A stretch of 64,000 nt of DNA from Pseudideonella sakaiensis (GTDB lineage: Bacteria; Pseudomonadota; Gammaproteobacteria; Burkholderiales; Burkholderiaceae_C): NCBI RefSeq assembly GCF_001293525.1, contig NZ_BBYR01000041.1, forward strand, positions 1 to 64,000, read 5' to 3'. The position numbers were made by a program, and so were the translations under genes. Numbering within the stretch: position 1 is the first letter of the stretch; every line of letters starts with the position of its first letter. The notes beneath the pieces were generated by a model. That model had not been told where the DNA came from, searched no databases, and saw only the letters and a program-made list of their open reading frames with translations. This document shows positions 25,281 to 34,509 of the stretch, in pieces.

Positions 25281-27524
25281 GTGCCCCGATCGACCCGCTC
25301 CCGCCCCGCGTCCTCGCGTCCCGCTTCGCCGCCCGCTCGGCGCACGGGCGAGGGCCCCGACACCGCCGAGCCGGTCGACGCGGCGGACCCGGCCGACGCC
25401 CCCGACGCGATCGACGGGCTGGACGCGCCCGGCGCCGACGGCGACGACGCGGTCGACGCGGCGCTGGCCCTCGCCGCCTCCGATGCCGCCGCGCCCGAGC
25501 CCGTCGCGCCGGACACGGCCAGCCGCGAGCGCGTGCTGGCCGACGTGGCCGCGCTGCCGTCGCTGCCGGGCGTGTACCGCTACTTCGACGCCGCCGGCCA
25601 GGTGCTCTACGTCGGCAAGGCGCGCGACCTGAAGAAGCGCGTCTCGAGCTATTTCCAGAAGAACCACGGTGGCACGCGCATCGGCCACATGGTGACCAAG
25701 ATCGCGCGCCTGGAGACGACGGTGGTGCGCTCCGAGGCCGAGGCGCTGCTGCTCGAGAACAACCTCATCAAGTCGCTGAACCCGCGCTACAACATCCTGT
25801 TCCGCGACGACAAGAGCTACCCCTACCTGAAGCTGACCGGCGCGCTGTCCGCCGATGCCGTGGCCGAGACCGGCGCCGGCCACTTCCCGCGCCTCGCCTA
25901 CTACCGCGGGTCGGTCGACCGCCGCCACCGCTACTTCGGGCCCTATCCGAGCGCCTGGGCGGTGAAGGACACGATCCAGCTGCTGCAGAAGGTGTTCCTG
26001 CTGCGCACCTGCGAGGACACGGTGTTCGCGAACCGCACGCGGCCCTGCCTGCTGTACCAGATCAAGCGCTGCTCGGCGCCCTGCGTGGGCCACATCGGGC
26101 CGGCCGAGTACGCCCGCGACGTGCGGCAGGCCGAGCGCTTCCTGCTCGGCGAGCAGCAGGCGCTGATCGACGGCCTGACGCAGGAGATGATGGCGCACGC
26201 CGAGGCGCTGGAGTTCGAGCGGGCGGCCGAGCTGCGCAACCGCCTCGGCGCGCTCTCGCGGGTGCTGCACCAGCAGGCGGTGGAGGACAACACCGGGCAC
26301 CCCACGCGCGATGCCGACGTGCTGGCGGTGCGCGTGCAGGGCGGCCGGGCCTGCGTCAACCTGGCGATGGTGCGCGGCGGCCGCCACCTCGGCGACCGGC
26401 CGCACTTCCCGAGCCACGTCGACGACGGCGCGGCGCTCGCGGCCGATGCCGCGCAGGAGCCGGGCACGGAGACGGGCACGGAGCCCGGCACGGAGACGGG
26501 CGAGCTCGCGGGCGACGCCGAGGCCGCGGCCGTGCTCGACACCGCCGAGGTCGAGCGCCGCGTGCTCGAGGCCTTCATCGCGCAGCACTACCTGGAGGCG
26601 CCGGTGCCGCCGCTGCTGGTGCTCAGCCATGCGGTCGACAAGGGCCTGATCGAGGCGCTGTCGGTGCAGGCCGGCGTGCGGGTCAGCGCGCAGCACCAGC
26701 CGCGCGAGGCGCGCCGCGCCTGGCTGGACATGTGCATCCGCGGCGCCGAGCTGCGGCTGGCCCAGCTGCTGGCGGAGGAGGGCTCGCAGCAGGCGCGCAC
26801 GCGCGCGCTGGTCGACGCGCTGGGGCTGGCGCCGCCGGTGCTGGAGGACGTGCGCATCGAGTGCTTCGACATCAGCCACACCGCCGGCGAGGCCACGCAG
26901 GCCTCCTGCGTGGTGTTCGAGGAGCACCGCATGCAGCCCGCGCAGTACCGCCGCTACAACATCGAAGGCGTCACCGGTGGCGACGACTATGCCGCGATGC
27001 GCCAGGTGCTGCTGCGCCGCTACGGGCGGCTGGCCGCCAGCGCCGACGGCGAGGCCGAGCGCAGCGGGCCCGGGCGGCTGCCGGACCTGGTGCTGGTGGA
27101 TGGCGGCAAGGGCCAGGTGGCGATGGCGCGCGAGGTCTTCGAGCAGCTCGGCCTGGACATCGCGCGCATCGTCGGCGTCGAGAAGGGCGAGGGCCGCAAG
27201 GTCGGCCTCGAGGAGCTGGTGTTCGCCGATGGCCGGCCCAAGGTCGGGCTGGGCCGCGACTCCGCCGCGCTGATGCTGGTGGCGCAGATCCGCGACGAGG
27301 CGCACCGCTTCGCGATCACCGGCATGCGCGCGCGCCGCGCCAGCGTGCGCACCGGCGGCAGCGCGCTGGAGGACATCCCCGGTGTCGGGCCGAAGAAACG
27401 CGCCCGCCTGCTGCAGCGCTTCGGCGGCGTGCGTGGCGTCGGCCGCGCCAGCGTGGAGGACCTGCTGAGCGTCGAGGGCATCTCGCGCCAGCTCGCGGAG
27501 GAGATCTACCGTGCGCTTCATTGA
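25281..27524 (+). CDS. uvrC: UvrABC excinuclease subunit C
   Basis: A 747-residue nucleotide-excision repair endonuclease. Domains in order: GIY-YIG nuclease from ~95 ([19 protein letters not shown]), cysteine-rich region ([21 protein letters not shown]), UVR motif, RNase H-like nuclease ([12 protein letters not shown]), and C-terminal helix-hairpin-helix pair ([17 protein letters not shown]). It is longer than usual: ~80 Asp/Ala/Pro-rich residues precede the GIY-YIG domain, and a [13 protein letters not shown] insert sits before the RNase H part. GTG at 25281 is the only start upstream of the extension; GTG at 25533 would give the usual N-terminus. The stop overlaps the next gene. Confidence 0.94.
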   Translation: MPRSTRSRPASSRPASPPARRTGEGPDTAEPVDAADPADAPDAIDGLDAPGADGDDAVDAALALAASDAAAPEPVAPDTASRERVLADVAALPSLPGVYRYFDAAGQVLYVGKARDLKKRVSSYFQKNHGGTRIGHMVTKIARLETTVVRSEAEALLLENNLIKSLNPRYNILFRDDKSYPYLKLTGALSADAVAETGAGHFPRLAYYRGSVDRRHRYFGPYPSAWAVKDTIQLLQKVFLLRTCEDTVFANRTRPCLLYQIKRCSAPCVGHIGPAEYARDVRQAERFLLGEQQALIDGLTQEMMAHAEALEFERAAELRNRLGALSRVLHQQAVEDNTGHPTRDADVLAVRVQGGRACVNLAMVRGGRHLGDRPHFPSHVDDGAALAADAAQEPGTETGTEPGTETGELAGDAEAAAVLDTAEVERRVLEAFIAQHYLEAPVPPLLVLSHAVDKGLIEALSVQAGVRVSAQHQPREARRAWLDMCIRGAELRLAQLLAEEGSQQARTRALVDALGLAPPVLEDVRIECFDISHTAGEATQASCVVFEEHRMQPAQYRRYNIEGVTGGDDYAAMRQVLLRRYGRLAASADGEAERSGPGRLPDLVLVDGGKGQVAMAREVFEQLGLDIARIVGVEKGEGRKVGLEELVFADGRPKVGLGRDSAALMLVAQIRDEAHRFAITGMRARRASVRTGGSALEDIPGVGPKKRARLLQRFGGVRGVGRASVEDLLSVEGISRQLAEEIYRALH

Positions 27525-28074
27525 ACGCTTCGGCCGGCCCGTGCCGGGCGCCGTCGGCAGCCGCCGCTGGGCCTGGTTCCGGATGGTGACGGTCGGCGGC
27601 CTGCTCGCCGGCTGCAGCAGCAGCCCCTTGCCGCCATGGCGGCCCGCCGGCCCCGGGCCGGCGCCGGCCGCGCCGCCGTCGGCGCCGGCGACCCCCGCCG
27701 ATCCGGTCGCCGCCGCGCCGACGACCGCGCTGCGCCCGCTCGGCGAGGTGCGCAGCTGGGCCGACTACCGGCTGCGGGCCGCCGGGCGCCTGGTCGCGAT
27801 GCATCCGCAGGGCAGCTACACCGGCCCCGTGCCCGAGGTGCTGCTGGCGATCCCGGTGCTCGAGGTCGAAGTGAACGCGGACGGCAGCGTGCGCCGCATC
27901 GAGGTGCTGCGCCGCCCGGGCCAGGCGCCCGAGACGCTGCAGCTCGCGATCGATGCGGTACGGCGGGCGGCGCCCTATGGCCCGGTCGGTCGCCTGCCGC
28001 GGCCGTGGAAGTTCACCGAGACCTTCCTGTTCGACGACCAGCGCCGCTTCAAGCCCCGCACGCTCGACGATTGA
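27511..28074 (+). CDS. Predicted lipoprotein with TonB-C-like domain
   Basis: A 187-residue exported protein. The lipobox LLAGC ends at residue 35, followed by a Pro/Ala-rich linker to ~65 and a folded domain of ~110 residues. The pattern [19 protein letters not shown], then a helix, then FTETFLFD resembles the C-terminal domain of TonB-family proteins. GTG at 27511 overlaps the uvrC end by 14 bases; ATG at 27583 is the alternative and leaves a very short signal peptide. It lies between uvrC and pgsA, which are neighbours in E. coli. No partner receptor or ExbBD genes are nearby, so energy transduction is doubtful. Confidence 0.75.
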   Translation: MRFIERFGRPVPGAVGSRRWAWFRMVTVGGLLAGCSSSPLPPWRPAGPGPAPAAPPSAPATPADPVAAAPTTALRPLGEVRSWADYRLRAAGRLVAMHPQGSYTGPVPEVLLAIPVLEVEVNADGSVRRIEVLRRPGQAPETLQLAIDAVRRAAPYGPVGRLPRPWKFTETFLFDDQRRFKPRTLDD

Positions 28075-28169
28075 CGCGGGCCGTCCGGGCCTGTCGCCCG
28101 CCGCTGCGCCCGGCGCCGTTCCGGCCCCCGCGGCATCGGCACCACTGAATCGGCGTCACAATCCGGCGC

Positions 28170-28736
28170 ATGTTCTTCAACCTGCCGACCCTGCTGACCT
28201 GGGCGCGCATCGTCGCGATCCCGCTGATCGTCGGCGTGTTCTACCTGCAGCTCGACGCCCCGCTGCAGAACCTGTTCGCCACCGTGCTGTTCGTCGTCGT
28301 CGCGCTGACCGACTGGGCCGACGGCTACCTCGCGCGGCGGCTCAACATGACCTCGTCCTTCGGCGCCTTCCTCGACCCGGTGGCCGACAAGTTCCTGGTC
28401 TGTGCCGCGCTGCTGGTGCTGGTGCACCTGAACCGGCTGCACGCGCTGGTGGCGCTGGTGATCATCGGCCGCGAGATCGCGATCTCGGCGCTGCGCGAAT
28501 GGATGGCGCAGATCGGCGCCTCGCGCAGCGTGGCGGTGCACATGGTCGGCAAGGTGAAGACGATGGTGCAGATGGTGGCCATCCCCTTCCTGCTCTACGA
28601 CGGCCGCCTGTTCGGCGTGGTCGACACCCATGCCTGGGGCACGGTGCTGATCGTGGTGTCGGCGGTGCTGACGATCTGGTCGATGATCTACTACCTGCAG
28701 AAGGCGCTGCCCGAGATCCGCGCCAAGGCGCGCTGA
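28170..28736 (+). CDS. pgsA: CDP-diacylglycerol--glycerol-3-phosphate phosphatidyltransferase
   Basis: A 188-residue inner-membrane enzyme that makes phosphatidylglycerol phosphate from CDP-diacylglycerol. The CDP-alcohol phosphotransferase motif D-x2-DG-x2-AR-x8-G-x3-D-x3-D is intact (DWADGYLARR ... FGAFLDPVADK). Around five to six hydrophobic segments are visible. The ATG at 28170 matches the family start (MFFNLPTLLTWARI). Its position after uvrC is a conserved arrangement in proteobacteria. Confidence 0.96.
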   Translation: MFFNLPTLLTWARIVAIPLIVGVFYLQLDAPLQNLFATVLFVVVALTDWADGYLARRLNMTSSFGAFLDPVADKFLVCAALLVLVHLNRLHALVALVIIGREIAISALREWMAQIGASRSVAVHMVGKVKTMVQMVAIPFLLYDGRLFGVVDTHAWGTVLIVVSAVLTIWSMIYYLQKALPEIRAKAR

Positions 28737-28852
28737 GCGGGCGCCCGGGCGCTTCCGCCCCGGCAGGCGACGTTCGACGGGCGACGAGAACCCCCCGAGG
28801 AACACCCCGTGGAGGGCGGCCCGGCGATGCCTCTAGAATGATTTTCCCGTGC

Positions 28853-28882
28853 TTGACACCCGCAGGCGGGCACGGCTGTAAT
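28853..28882 (+). promoter_or_regulatory. Sigma-70 promoter of hupB
   Basis: A perfect -35 box TTGACA (28853-28858) and a -10 box TGTAAT (28877-28882) are separated by 18 bases. A relatively AT-rich patch (CTCTAGAATGATTTTCCC) lies just upstream and could act as an UP element. Transcription would start near 28889, about 110 bases before the hupB GTG. It is one of the two best promoters by eye in the window, as expected for an abundant nucleoid protein. Confidence 0.75.
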
Positions 28883-29001
28883 CGTTGCCACAGGAAAACG
28901 CCGGGCCGCCCCCAGTTTTCTTGACCCCCGCGGGGGGCAGGACGGGCACCGCCCGGCCCTGGGGGCGCTCACAAGATCTCAGTCCGAGAGGGGGCTCCTT
29001 C

Positions 29002-29274
29002 GTGAACAAGTCCGAACTGATCGAGCACATCGCCAAGCACGCCGACATCTCGAAGGCCGCCGCCACGCGCGCGCTCGAGGCCCTGATCGGGGGCGTGAAG
29101 GCCACGCTGAAGAAGAACAACAGCGTGTCGCTGGTCGGTTTCGGCACCTTCAGCGTGACCAAGCGGGCCGCCCGCAGCGGCCGCAACCCGCGCACCGGCG
29201 CGGCGATCAAGATCAAGTCGGCCAAGGTGCCGAAGTTCCGTCCCGGCAAGGCGCTGAAGGACGCGCTGAACTGA
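29002..29274 (+). CDS. hupB: HU family DNA-binding protein
   Basis: A 90-residue histone-like protein that bends DNA as a dimer. The sequence begins with [20 protein letters not shown] and contains [21 protein letters not shown], which is the beta-arm with the intercalating-proline region. The start is GTG at 29002 with a GAGAGGGGG stretch about 8 bases upstream; no ATG is available at the conserved N-terminus. tRNA-Val follows after 98 bases and then ppiD; hupB and ppiD are adjacent in E. coli. Confidence 0.96.
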   Translation: MNKSELIEHIAKHADISKAAATRALEALIGGVKATLKKNNSVSLVGFGTFSVTKRAARSGRNPRTGAAIKIKSAKVPKFRPGKALKDALN

Positions 29275-29372
29275 ACGCGCGCGCGGGCGCCGGCCGGGCG
29301 GCGGAAGCCCTCGTGCGCCTGGTCGCGCGATCCGGCGATCCGGTCCGGCTCGGCGTCCCCTCGGGGTGCGAC

Positions 29373-29448
29373 GGGTGCTTAGCTCAGTCGGTAGAGCGGC
29401 GCCCTTACAAGGCGTAGGTCGGGGGTTCGAACCCCTCAGCACCCACCA
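29373..29448 (+). tRNA. tRNA-Val (anticodon TAC)
   Basis: A complete 76-base cloverleaf. The acceptor stem is GGGTGCT/AGCACCC with discriminator A and an encoded CCA. The D arm is GCTC-AGTCGGTA-GAGC, the anticodon stem GCGCC/GGCGT closes loop CTTACAA giving anticodon TAC, and the T arm holds TTCGAAC. It reads valine codon GUA and, if the wobble base is modified, other GUN codons. No tandem copy is nearby. Confidence 0.97.
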
Positions 29449-29604
29449 CCGTCGCAGCAGGCGGCCGGCGCGGCCTGCGTCGCTCCGCCTGCCGTCGTTC
29501 CATCCGCCGCGCGCGCCGTCGCGCAAGTCCCGCCGGGCGGCCCGGCCTCGGCCGCTCCGGCCCGAGGCGCTCGGCTAGAATCGCGCCCGCATTTCCCGGC
29601 CCTA

Positions 29605-29625
29605 GGCGAACCTCGGTTCGCCTTT
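29605..29625 (+). terminator. Hairpin terminator after the hupB/tRNA-Val region
   Basis: GGCGAACC, a two-base loop TC, and GGTTCGCC form a perfect inverted repeat followed by TTTGTCGCATTT. It lies 156 bases after tRNA-Val and 64 bases before ppiD. The T tract is short, so efficiency is uncertain; alternatively it acts in the ppiD leader. Confidence 0.5.
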
Positions 29626-29688
29626 GTCGCATTTGGGGCCCCGTGCGGCCAGTCCGCGCCCGGGAGCCACCCAGGAGACCCTGACCCG

Positions 29689-31620
29689 ATGTTCGAATTC
29701 ATCCGCCAGCACACGCGTGTGCTGTTCTTCGTGCTGATCGTGCTGATCATCCCGTCGTTCGTGTTCTTCGGGATCGAGGGCTACACGAGCTTTCGCAACG
29801 AGCGCGCCACCACCGTGGCCCACGTCGGCGCGATCGAGATCAGCCAGGCCGAATGGGATGCGGCGCACCGGGAGAACATCGAGCGGGTGCGGCGCCAGTC
29901 GCCGAACGTGGACATCGCGCTGCTCGACACGCCGGCCATGCGCTCGCAGACCCTGGACGACCTGGTGCGCCAGCGCCTGATGCTGCTGGCCGCCGACAAG
30001 CTGCACCTGGTCACTGGCGACGAGCGCATGCTGCGCCTGTTCCGCCAGGACCCGCAGTTCGCGTTCCTGCGCAACCCCGACGGCAGCGTCAACAAGGACA
30101 TCCTCGCGGCCCAGGGCCTGTCCTCCGAAGGCTTCGCGCAGCGCCTGCGGCAGGACATCTCGTCGCGCCAGGTGCTCGAGGGCGTGGAGGCCAGTGCCTT
30201 CGCGCCGGCCGCCGCGGCCTCCGCCGCGCTCGACGCCTTCCTGCAGCAGCGCGAGATCCAGGTGCAGCGCTTCGACGCCGCCGCGTTCGCGTCGCAGGTC
30301 AAGCCCACCGAGGCGCAGATCGAGGCCTACTACAAGGATCCCGCGCATGCGGCCGGCTTCCGCGCGCCCGAACAGGTCGACATCGAGTACGTCGTGCTCG
30401 ACCTGGACGCGCTGGCCAAGGGCGTGAAGCTCGACGAGGAGGCGCTGCGCCGCTTCTACACCGAGAACGAGGCCCGCTACACCACGCCGGAGGAGCGCCG
30501 CGCCAGCCACATCCTGATCAAGGCCGAGGCCGGCGCGCCGGCGGCCGAGCAGGACAAGGCGAAGGCGCGGGCCGAGGAACTGCTGGCCGAACTGCGCCGC
30601 AACCCGTCGTCCTTCGCCGAGCTCGCGCGCAAGAACTCGCAGGACCCGGGCTCGGCCGCCAAGGGCGGCGACCTCGACTTCTTCGGCCGCGGCGCGATGG
30701 TCAAGCCCTTCGAGGAAGCCGCGTTCGCGCTCAAGCCGGGCGCGATCAGCGACGTGGTGCGCAGCGATTTCGGCTACCACATCATCCAGCTGAACGCGGT
30801 GCGCGGCGGCGACAAGCGCAGCTTCGAGTCGGTGCGGCCGGAGATCGAGGCCCAGGTTCGGCGCGAACAGGCGCAGAAGCGCTACGCCGAGATCGCGGCC
30901 GAGTTCGGCAACACCGTCTACGAGCAGCCCGACGGCCTGAAGCCGGTCGCCGAACGCTACGGCCTCGAACTGCGCACCGCCAAGGGCCTGGGCCGCACGC
31001 CGGCGCCGGGCGCCACCGGTCCGCTCGCCTCGCCCAAGTTCCTGGAGCAGGTGTTCTCCGGCGATGCGATCAGCAGCAAGCGCAACACCGATGCCGTCGA
31101 GACCGGCTCGCAGCAGATGGCCGCCGCCCGCGTGCTGCAGCACCAGCCGGCGCGCCAGCGGCCGCTCGCCGAGGTGCGCGACCTGGTGACCGCGGCGCTC
31201 GTGCAGCAGCAGGCGGCCGCGCTCGCGCGCAAGGCCGGCGAGGAGCGCCTGGCGGCGCTGAAGGCCGCGCCGGCCGACCTGCCGGGACCGCGTGTCACCG
31301 TCTCCCGCCTGAAGCCGGCCGACGGCATCGCCCCCGCGGTGGTCGATGCCGCGCTGCGCGCGCCGGCCCAGCCGCTGCCCTCGCTGGTCGGCGTCGACCT
31401 CGGCGGCCAGGGCTACGCGATCGTCCGCGTGACCCAGGTCCTGGGCCGCGACCCGGCCGCGGGCGATCCGGCGAATGCGCGCAGCCAGTTCGGCCGCGCG
31501 CTCGGCGAGGCCGAGTCGGAGGCCTACGTCGAAGCCCTGAAGCGCCGCTTCAAGGCGCGCCGCGAGGGCGCCGGCGCCGCGCCGTCGGCCGCCGCGTCGG
31601 CGGCCTCGGCGGGGGGCTGA
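29689..31620 (+). CDS. ppiD: Periplasmic peptidyl-prolyl isomerase/chaperone PpiD
   Basis: A 643-residue protein anchored in the inner membrane by a single N-terminal helix (residues ~12-30, [20 protein letters not shown]) with the body in the periplasm, where it assists folding near the Sec translocon. A SurA-like chaperone region precedes one parvulin domain at ~265-365 ([13 protein letters not shown] ... [20 protein letters not shown] ... FGYHIIQL). The ATG at 29689 follows AGGAG. The hupB-ppiD order is conserved with other proteobacteria, here with tRNA-Val between. Confidence 0.96.
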   Translation: MFEFIRQHTRVLFFVLIVLIIPSFVFFGIEGYTSFRNERATTVAHVGAIEISQAEWDAAHRENIERVRRQSPNVDIALLDTPAMRSQTLDDLVRQRLMLLAADKLHLVTGDERMLRLFRQDPQFAFLRNPDGSVNKDILAAQGLSSEGFAQRLRQDISSRQVLEGVEASAFAPAAAASAALDAFLQQREIQVQRFDAAAFASQVKPTEAQIEAYYKDPAHAAGFRAPEQVDIEYVVLDLDALAKGVKLDEEALRRFYTENEARYTTPEERRASHILIKAEAGAPAAEQDKAKARAEELLAELRRNPSSFAELARKNSQDPGSAAKGGDLDFFGRGAMVKPFEEAAFALKPGAISDVVRSDFGYHIIQLNAVRGGDKRSFESVRPEIEAQVRREQAQKRYAEIAAEFGNTVYEQPDGLKPVAERYGLELRTAKGLGRTPAPGATGPLASPKFLEQVFSGDAISSKRNTDAVETGSQQMAAARVLQHQPARQRPLAEVRDLVTAALVQQQAAALARKAGEERLAALKAAPADLPGPRVTVSRLKPADGIAPAVVDAALRAPAQPLPSLVGVDLGGQGYAIVRVTQVLGRDPAAGDPANARSQFGRALGEAESEAYVEALKRRFKARREGAGAAPSAAASAASAGG

Positions 31621-31664
31621 GGCGGCGTCTTGCTGGCACGCCCTCGTCGCGAGCGAGTGCCTCC

Positions 31665-32306
31665 ATGAAGCGCGCGCGCCCCGTTGTCGATGCCGGCGAC
31701 GAGACCCGCGCAGGCCTGCCCATCCGGACCTTCGCATCGGCCGCGCGGCTCGAGACGTGGCTGCGCGCCCAGCCGGCGGGCTCGAAGGGCTTCTGGCTGA
31801 AACTGGCCAAGCAGGGGGCCAGCGTCGCCAGCGTCTCCAAGGCGGAGGCGATCGAGGTCGCGCTGTGCCATGGCTGGATCGACGGCCAGCTCAACCCGTA
31901 CGACGAGCACTTCTGGCTCGTGCGGTTCACGCCCCGCTCGGCGAAGAGCCGGTGGTCGGAGATCAACCGGGCGACCGCGACCCGGCTGATGGCGGAGGGC
32001 CGGGTGTCCGAGGCCGGCCTCGCGCAGATCGAGGCTGCCCGGCGCGATGGCCGCTGGGGCGGCGCCTATGCGCCGCAGAGCCGGGCCGAGGTGCCCGCCG
32101 ACCTGCAGGCGGCGCTCGACTCACAGCCCGCCGCCCGGGCGTTCTTCGCGACGCTCACGGGCGCGAACCGCTATGCCGTGCTGTACCGCATCCAGGACGC
32201 GAGGACGCCGGCGACACGGCAGGCGCGCATCGACCAGTTCGTCGCGATGCTGGCGCGAGGCGAGGTCTTGCATCCGCCGCGGCCGAAAGACGCCGGGGCC
32301 GGCTGA
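31665..32306 (+). CDS. YdeI/OmpD-associated family protein
   Basis: A 213-residue cytoplasmic protein of the YdeI-like family. Landmarks are SKGFWLKLAKQGA, the conserved EAIEVALCHGWIDGQ, the RFTPRSAKSRWSEIN block, and the C-terminal segment with helices ending DQFVAMLARGEVLHPP. The biochemical function of the family is not firmly established. ATG at 31665 starts 44 bases after ppiD, and the encoded sequence is family-like from about residue 20. It is convergent with tRNA-His across a strong hairpin. Confidence 0.9.
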   Translation: MKRARPVVDAGDETRAGLPIRTFASAARLETWLRAQPAGSKGFWLKLAKQGASVASVSKAEAIEVALCHGWIDGQLNPYDEHFWLVRFTPRSAKSRWSEINRATATRLMAEGRVSEAGLAQIEAARRDGRWGGAYAPQSRAEVPADLQAALDSQPAARAFFATLTGANRYAVLYRIQDARTPATRQARIDQFVAMLARGEVLHPPRPKDAGAG

Positions 32307-32350
32307 GCGTCGCGCCGGGCACCGTCCGGCCCGCGGGCACCCGAAAGCAG

Positions 32351-32384
32351 CGAGCCCCTGGTTCCGCAGGGAAGCAGGGGCTCG
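32351..32384. terminator. Bidirectional hairpin between ydeI-like gene and tRNA-His
   Basis: A perfect 10-bp inverted repeat CGAGCCCCTG/CAGGGGCTCG encloses 14 bases that themselves pair (TTCC/GGAA around GCAG). The result is a hairpin of about 14 base pairs with one internal mismatch. It lies exactly between the convergent YdeI-like gene and tRNA-His, where both transcripts need to end. There is no long T run on either strand, so termination strength is inferred. Confidence 0.55.
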
Positions 32385-32402
32385 GACGGTCTGGAAAACG
32401 GG

Positions 32403-32479
32403 TGGGGTGGCTGATGGGACTCGAACCCACGACAACAGGAATCACAATCCTGGACTCTACCAACTGAGCTACAGCCACC
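32403..32479 (-). tRNA. tRNA-His (anticodon GTG)
   Basis: A complete 77-base cloverleaf including an encoded CCA. It has the histidine-specific extra G at position -1 opposite discriminator C. The acceptor stem is GTGGCTG/CAGCCAC, the D arm has AGCTCAGTTGGTAGAG, the anticodon loop TTGTGAT gives GTG, and the T arm holds TTCGAGT. It is transcribed toward the hairpin at 32351-32384. Confidence 0.97.
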
Positions 32480-32496
32480 GCAGAGCCGACGATTAT

Positions 32497-33219
32497 ATGC
32501 CAGCCGCAGCCCGCTACGACCGACTCGACGCCCTGCGCGGCGCCGCGATCGTCTGGATGGTCGCCTTCCATTTCTGCTTCGACCTGGCCCACTTCGGCTG
32601 GATCGCCGCGGACTTCCGCCGCGATCCGTTCTGGACGCTGCAGCGCACCGCGATCGTGAGCCTGTTCCTGCTGTGTGCCGGCCTCGGCCAGGCGGTGGCG
32701 CAGGCCCAGCGGCAGCCCGTGGCGCGCTTCTGGCGGCGCTGGCGGCAGATCGCGGGCTGTGCGCTGCTGGTGAGCCTCGGGTCCTGGTGGATGTTCCCGC
32801 GCAGCTACATCTTCTTCGGCGTGCTGCACGGCATGGCGGCGATGCTGCTCGCCTGGCGCCTGACGCAGCGTGCCGGCCCCTGGCTGTGGCCGCTCGGCGC
32901 GCTGGCGATCGCGCTGCCGTGGTTCGTCGCCCATCCGGTGTTCGACAGCCGCTGGACGGCCTGGGTCGGCCTGGTGACGCGCAAGCCCGTGACCGAGGAC
33001 TACGTGCCGCTGCTGCCGTGGCTGGGTGTCTTCTGGTGGGGCGCTGCGGCGGGCCGGGCGCTGCTCGCGCACCGGCCCGGCTGGCTGGCCGGGCCGCTGG
33101 CCGCGCCGCTGCAGCCGCTGGCGGGCCTCGGCCGCTGGCCGCTGAGCATCTACATGCTGCACCAGCCGCTGCTGATCGGCGCGCTGCTGCTGGCCGGCCT
33201 GCTGCGCGGCGCGGGCTGA
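32497..33219 (+). CDS. DUF1624 (heparan-alpha-glucosaminide acetyltransferase-like) membrane protein
   Basis: A 240-residue integral membrane protein with about seven hydrophobic segments. It matches DUF1624/heparan-alpha-glucosaminide N-acetyltransferase-like proteins: RYDRLDALRGAAIVWMVAFHFCFDL at the N-terminus contains the family's LRG and H-F-x-F-D residues, and GVLHGMA and SIYMLHQPLLI appear later. A role in membrane acyl transfer is inferred from family. ATG at 32497 starts just 18 bases upstream of, and divergent from, the 5' end of tRNA-His. Confidence 0.88.
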   Translation: MPAAARYDRLDALRGAAIVWMVAFHFCFDLAHFGWIAADFRRDPFWTLQRTAIVSLFLLCAGLGQAVAQAQRQPVARFWRRWRQIAGCALLVSLGSWWMFPRSYIFFGVLHGMAAMLLAWRLTQRAGPWLWPLGALAIALPWFVAHPVFDSRWTAWVGLVTRKPVTEDYVPLLPWLGVFWWGAAAGRALLAHRPGWLAGPLAAPLQPLAGLGRWPLSIYMLHQPLLIGALLLAGLLRGAG

Positions 33220-33447
33220 GCCCCCGCGCGCCCACACGGCCCAGGGGGCCGCGCCGGGGTGCGCGCAGCGCGCGAGCGGCGTGCGTGCGGCCACGGCGGC
33301 CAGGCGCCTGTCGGCGGGTCGCAGCGGGTGAGGGCAGGGCGCCGCCGTGTCCCGGGAGGGCTCAAGTTCCGCGGGCCGCCGCCGATGAACCTTGAACCGG
33401 GGGACTGTGTCCGCCGTCCACCAGGCCGTTCACGCCGGGAGAGTCAC

Positions 33448-34380
33448 ATGTGGGGCAATGCCGTCTCCGCCGCCGTCGAGCGGCTCTATGCCGCCGGGCC
33501 GCAGCGGATCGACCGCGCCGTGGTCCAGGCCGTCACGGGCGCCGCCGCCGTGGCGCCGGTGCGTCCGCTGGCCGCGGACGAGGAGCGCCCCGCGGCCGGG
33601 CGCGGCCCGGGCCGCGACGCCGATCCGCAACAGCAGGCGATGACGCGCGGTGTGCGCGCGGTCTTCGAGCAGTCGGCGCTGGGCGAACTCGACGGCACCA
33701 CCGCGTCGGACACGGGCGCCTCTGGCGACGAGCCGTCGGCGTCGGCGCCGGGCGCGGACCCGCAGATCGAGGAGGCGATCACGCGCTTCCTGCACGCGCT
33801 GTTCCGCTCGCTGGCGGACATGGAAGGCGGCCTGCCCGGCGATGCGCGCGCGCCCCCCGACGGCGTGGCGGCAGCTGCGCCCGGCGCGGTCACGGCCGCG
33901 GCAGGCAGCGCGGCAGCGATGGGTGGGGCGGGTGCGGGGGTGGCCGGGTCGGCGGGGTCGGCGACCGCCGCCGGGGGCAGCCGCGCGCAGCTCGCGCGGC
34001 GCATCGAGGCGCTGGCGCAGCGGATCGGCGACGGGCGCTTCGGCCCGGCGGCGCCCGACGCGCGCAACCCCACGGAGGGCGGGAGCACGCCCGCGGCCGG
34101 CCCCGCCACGGCGGCCGCGTCCGACGAGCTCGCCGGCAGTGCGTCGGCCGGAGAAGGCGCCGGTGGCGCGCCCGGACCGGCGGCGTCGGAGGCCGAGCTG
34201 CGCCGCGCCTTCAACGAGGTGCTGCAGGCGCTCAGCCGGGGGGGCAGCGAGGGCGTGGGCGCCACCAGCCGGGCCGAGCTGGCGCAGCTGATGCAGCGGC
34301 TCGCTGCCGCGATGCAGGGCAGCCCGCCCGTCGACCCGGGCCTGCCGACGCGCGGCGGCCTGATCTCCACCCGCGCCTGA
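33448..34380 (+). CDS. Unrecognised Ala/Gly-rich protein with charged helices
   Basis: A 310-residue protein that I do not recognise. Low-complexity Ala/Gly/Pro/Ser stretches separate four amphipathic helices: IEEAITRFLHALFRSLADME (~111-130), RAQLARRIEALAQRIGDG (~180-197), EAELRRAFNEVLQALSRG (~249-266) and RAELAQLMQRLAAAMQG (~274-290). There is no signal peptide or membrane helix. ATG at 33448 is chosen for its GGGAGAG site; a longer open frame upstream has no such support. Codon bias and the regular helices suggest it is real. It is flanked by a DUF1624 gene and glk with gaps of 228 and 129 bases. Confidence 0.7.
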   Translation: MWGNAVSAAVERLYAAGPQRIDRAVVQAVTGAAAVAPVRPLAADEERPAAGRGPGRDADPQQQAMTRGVRAVFEQSALGELDGTTASDTGASGDEPSASAPGADPQIEEAITRFLHALFRSLADMEGGLPGDARAPPDGVAAAAPGAVTAAAGSAAAMGGAGAGVAGSAGSATAAGGSRAQLARRIEALAQRIGDGRFGPAAPDARNPTEGGSTPAAGPATAAASDELAGSASAGEGAGGAPGPAASEAELRRAFNEVLQALSRGGSEGVGATSRAELAQLMQRLAAAMQGSPPVDPGLPTRGGLISTRA

Positions 34381-34509
34381 GCTGCCCGACAGCCGCCATG
34401 GCGGCGCAGCGCGGTGGCGGGGAGGCCGAAGGGGGCGGGAAAGGGCAGGACGCGCGGCCGGCGCCACGCGCTTGGCGTCGGCTCGCGGTCGGCGGGTCCC
34501 GCGCCCGGT

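Noticed and set aside
29373-29448. Integration hotspots at the three tRNA genes
   Set aside because: I looked for integrases, phage genes and repeated tRNA 3' ends next to tRNA-Val, tRNA-His and tRNA-Ser and found none; the flanks are ordinary chromosomal genes.
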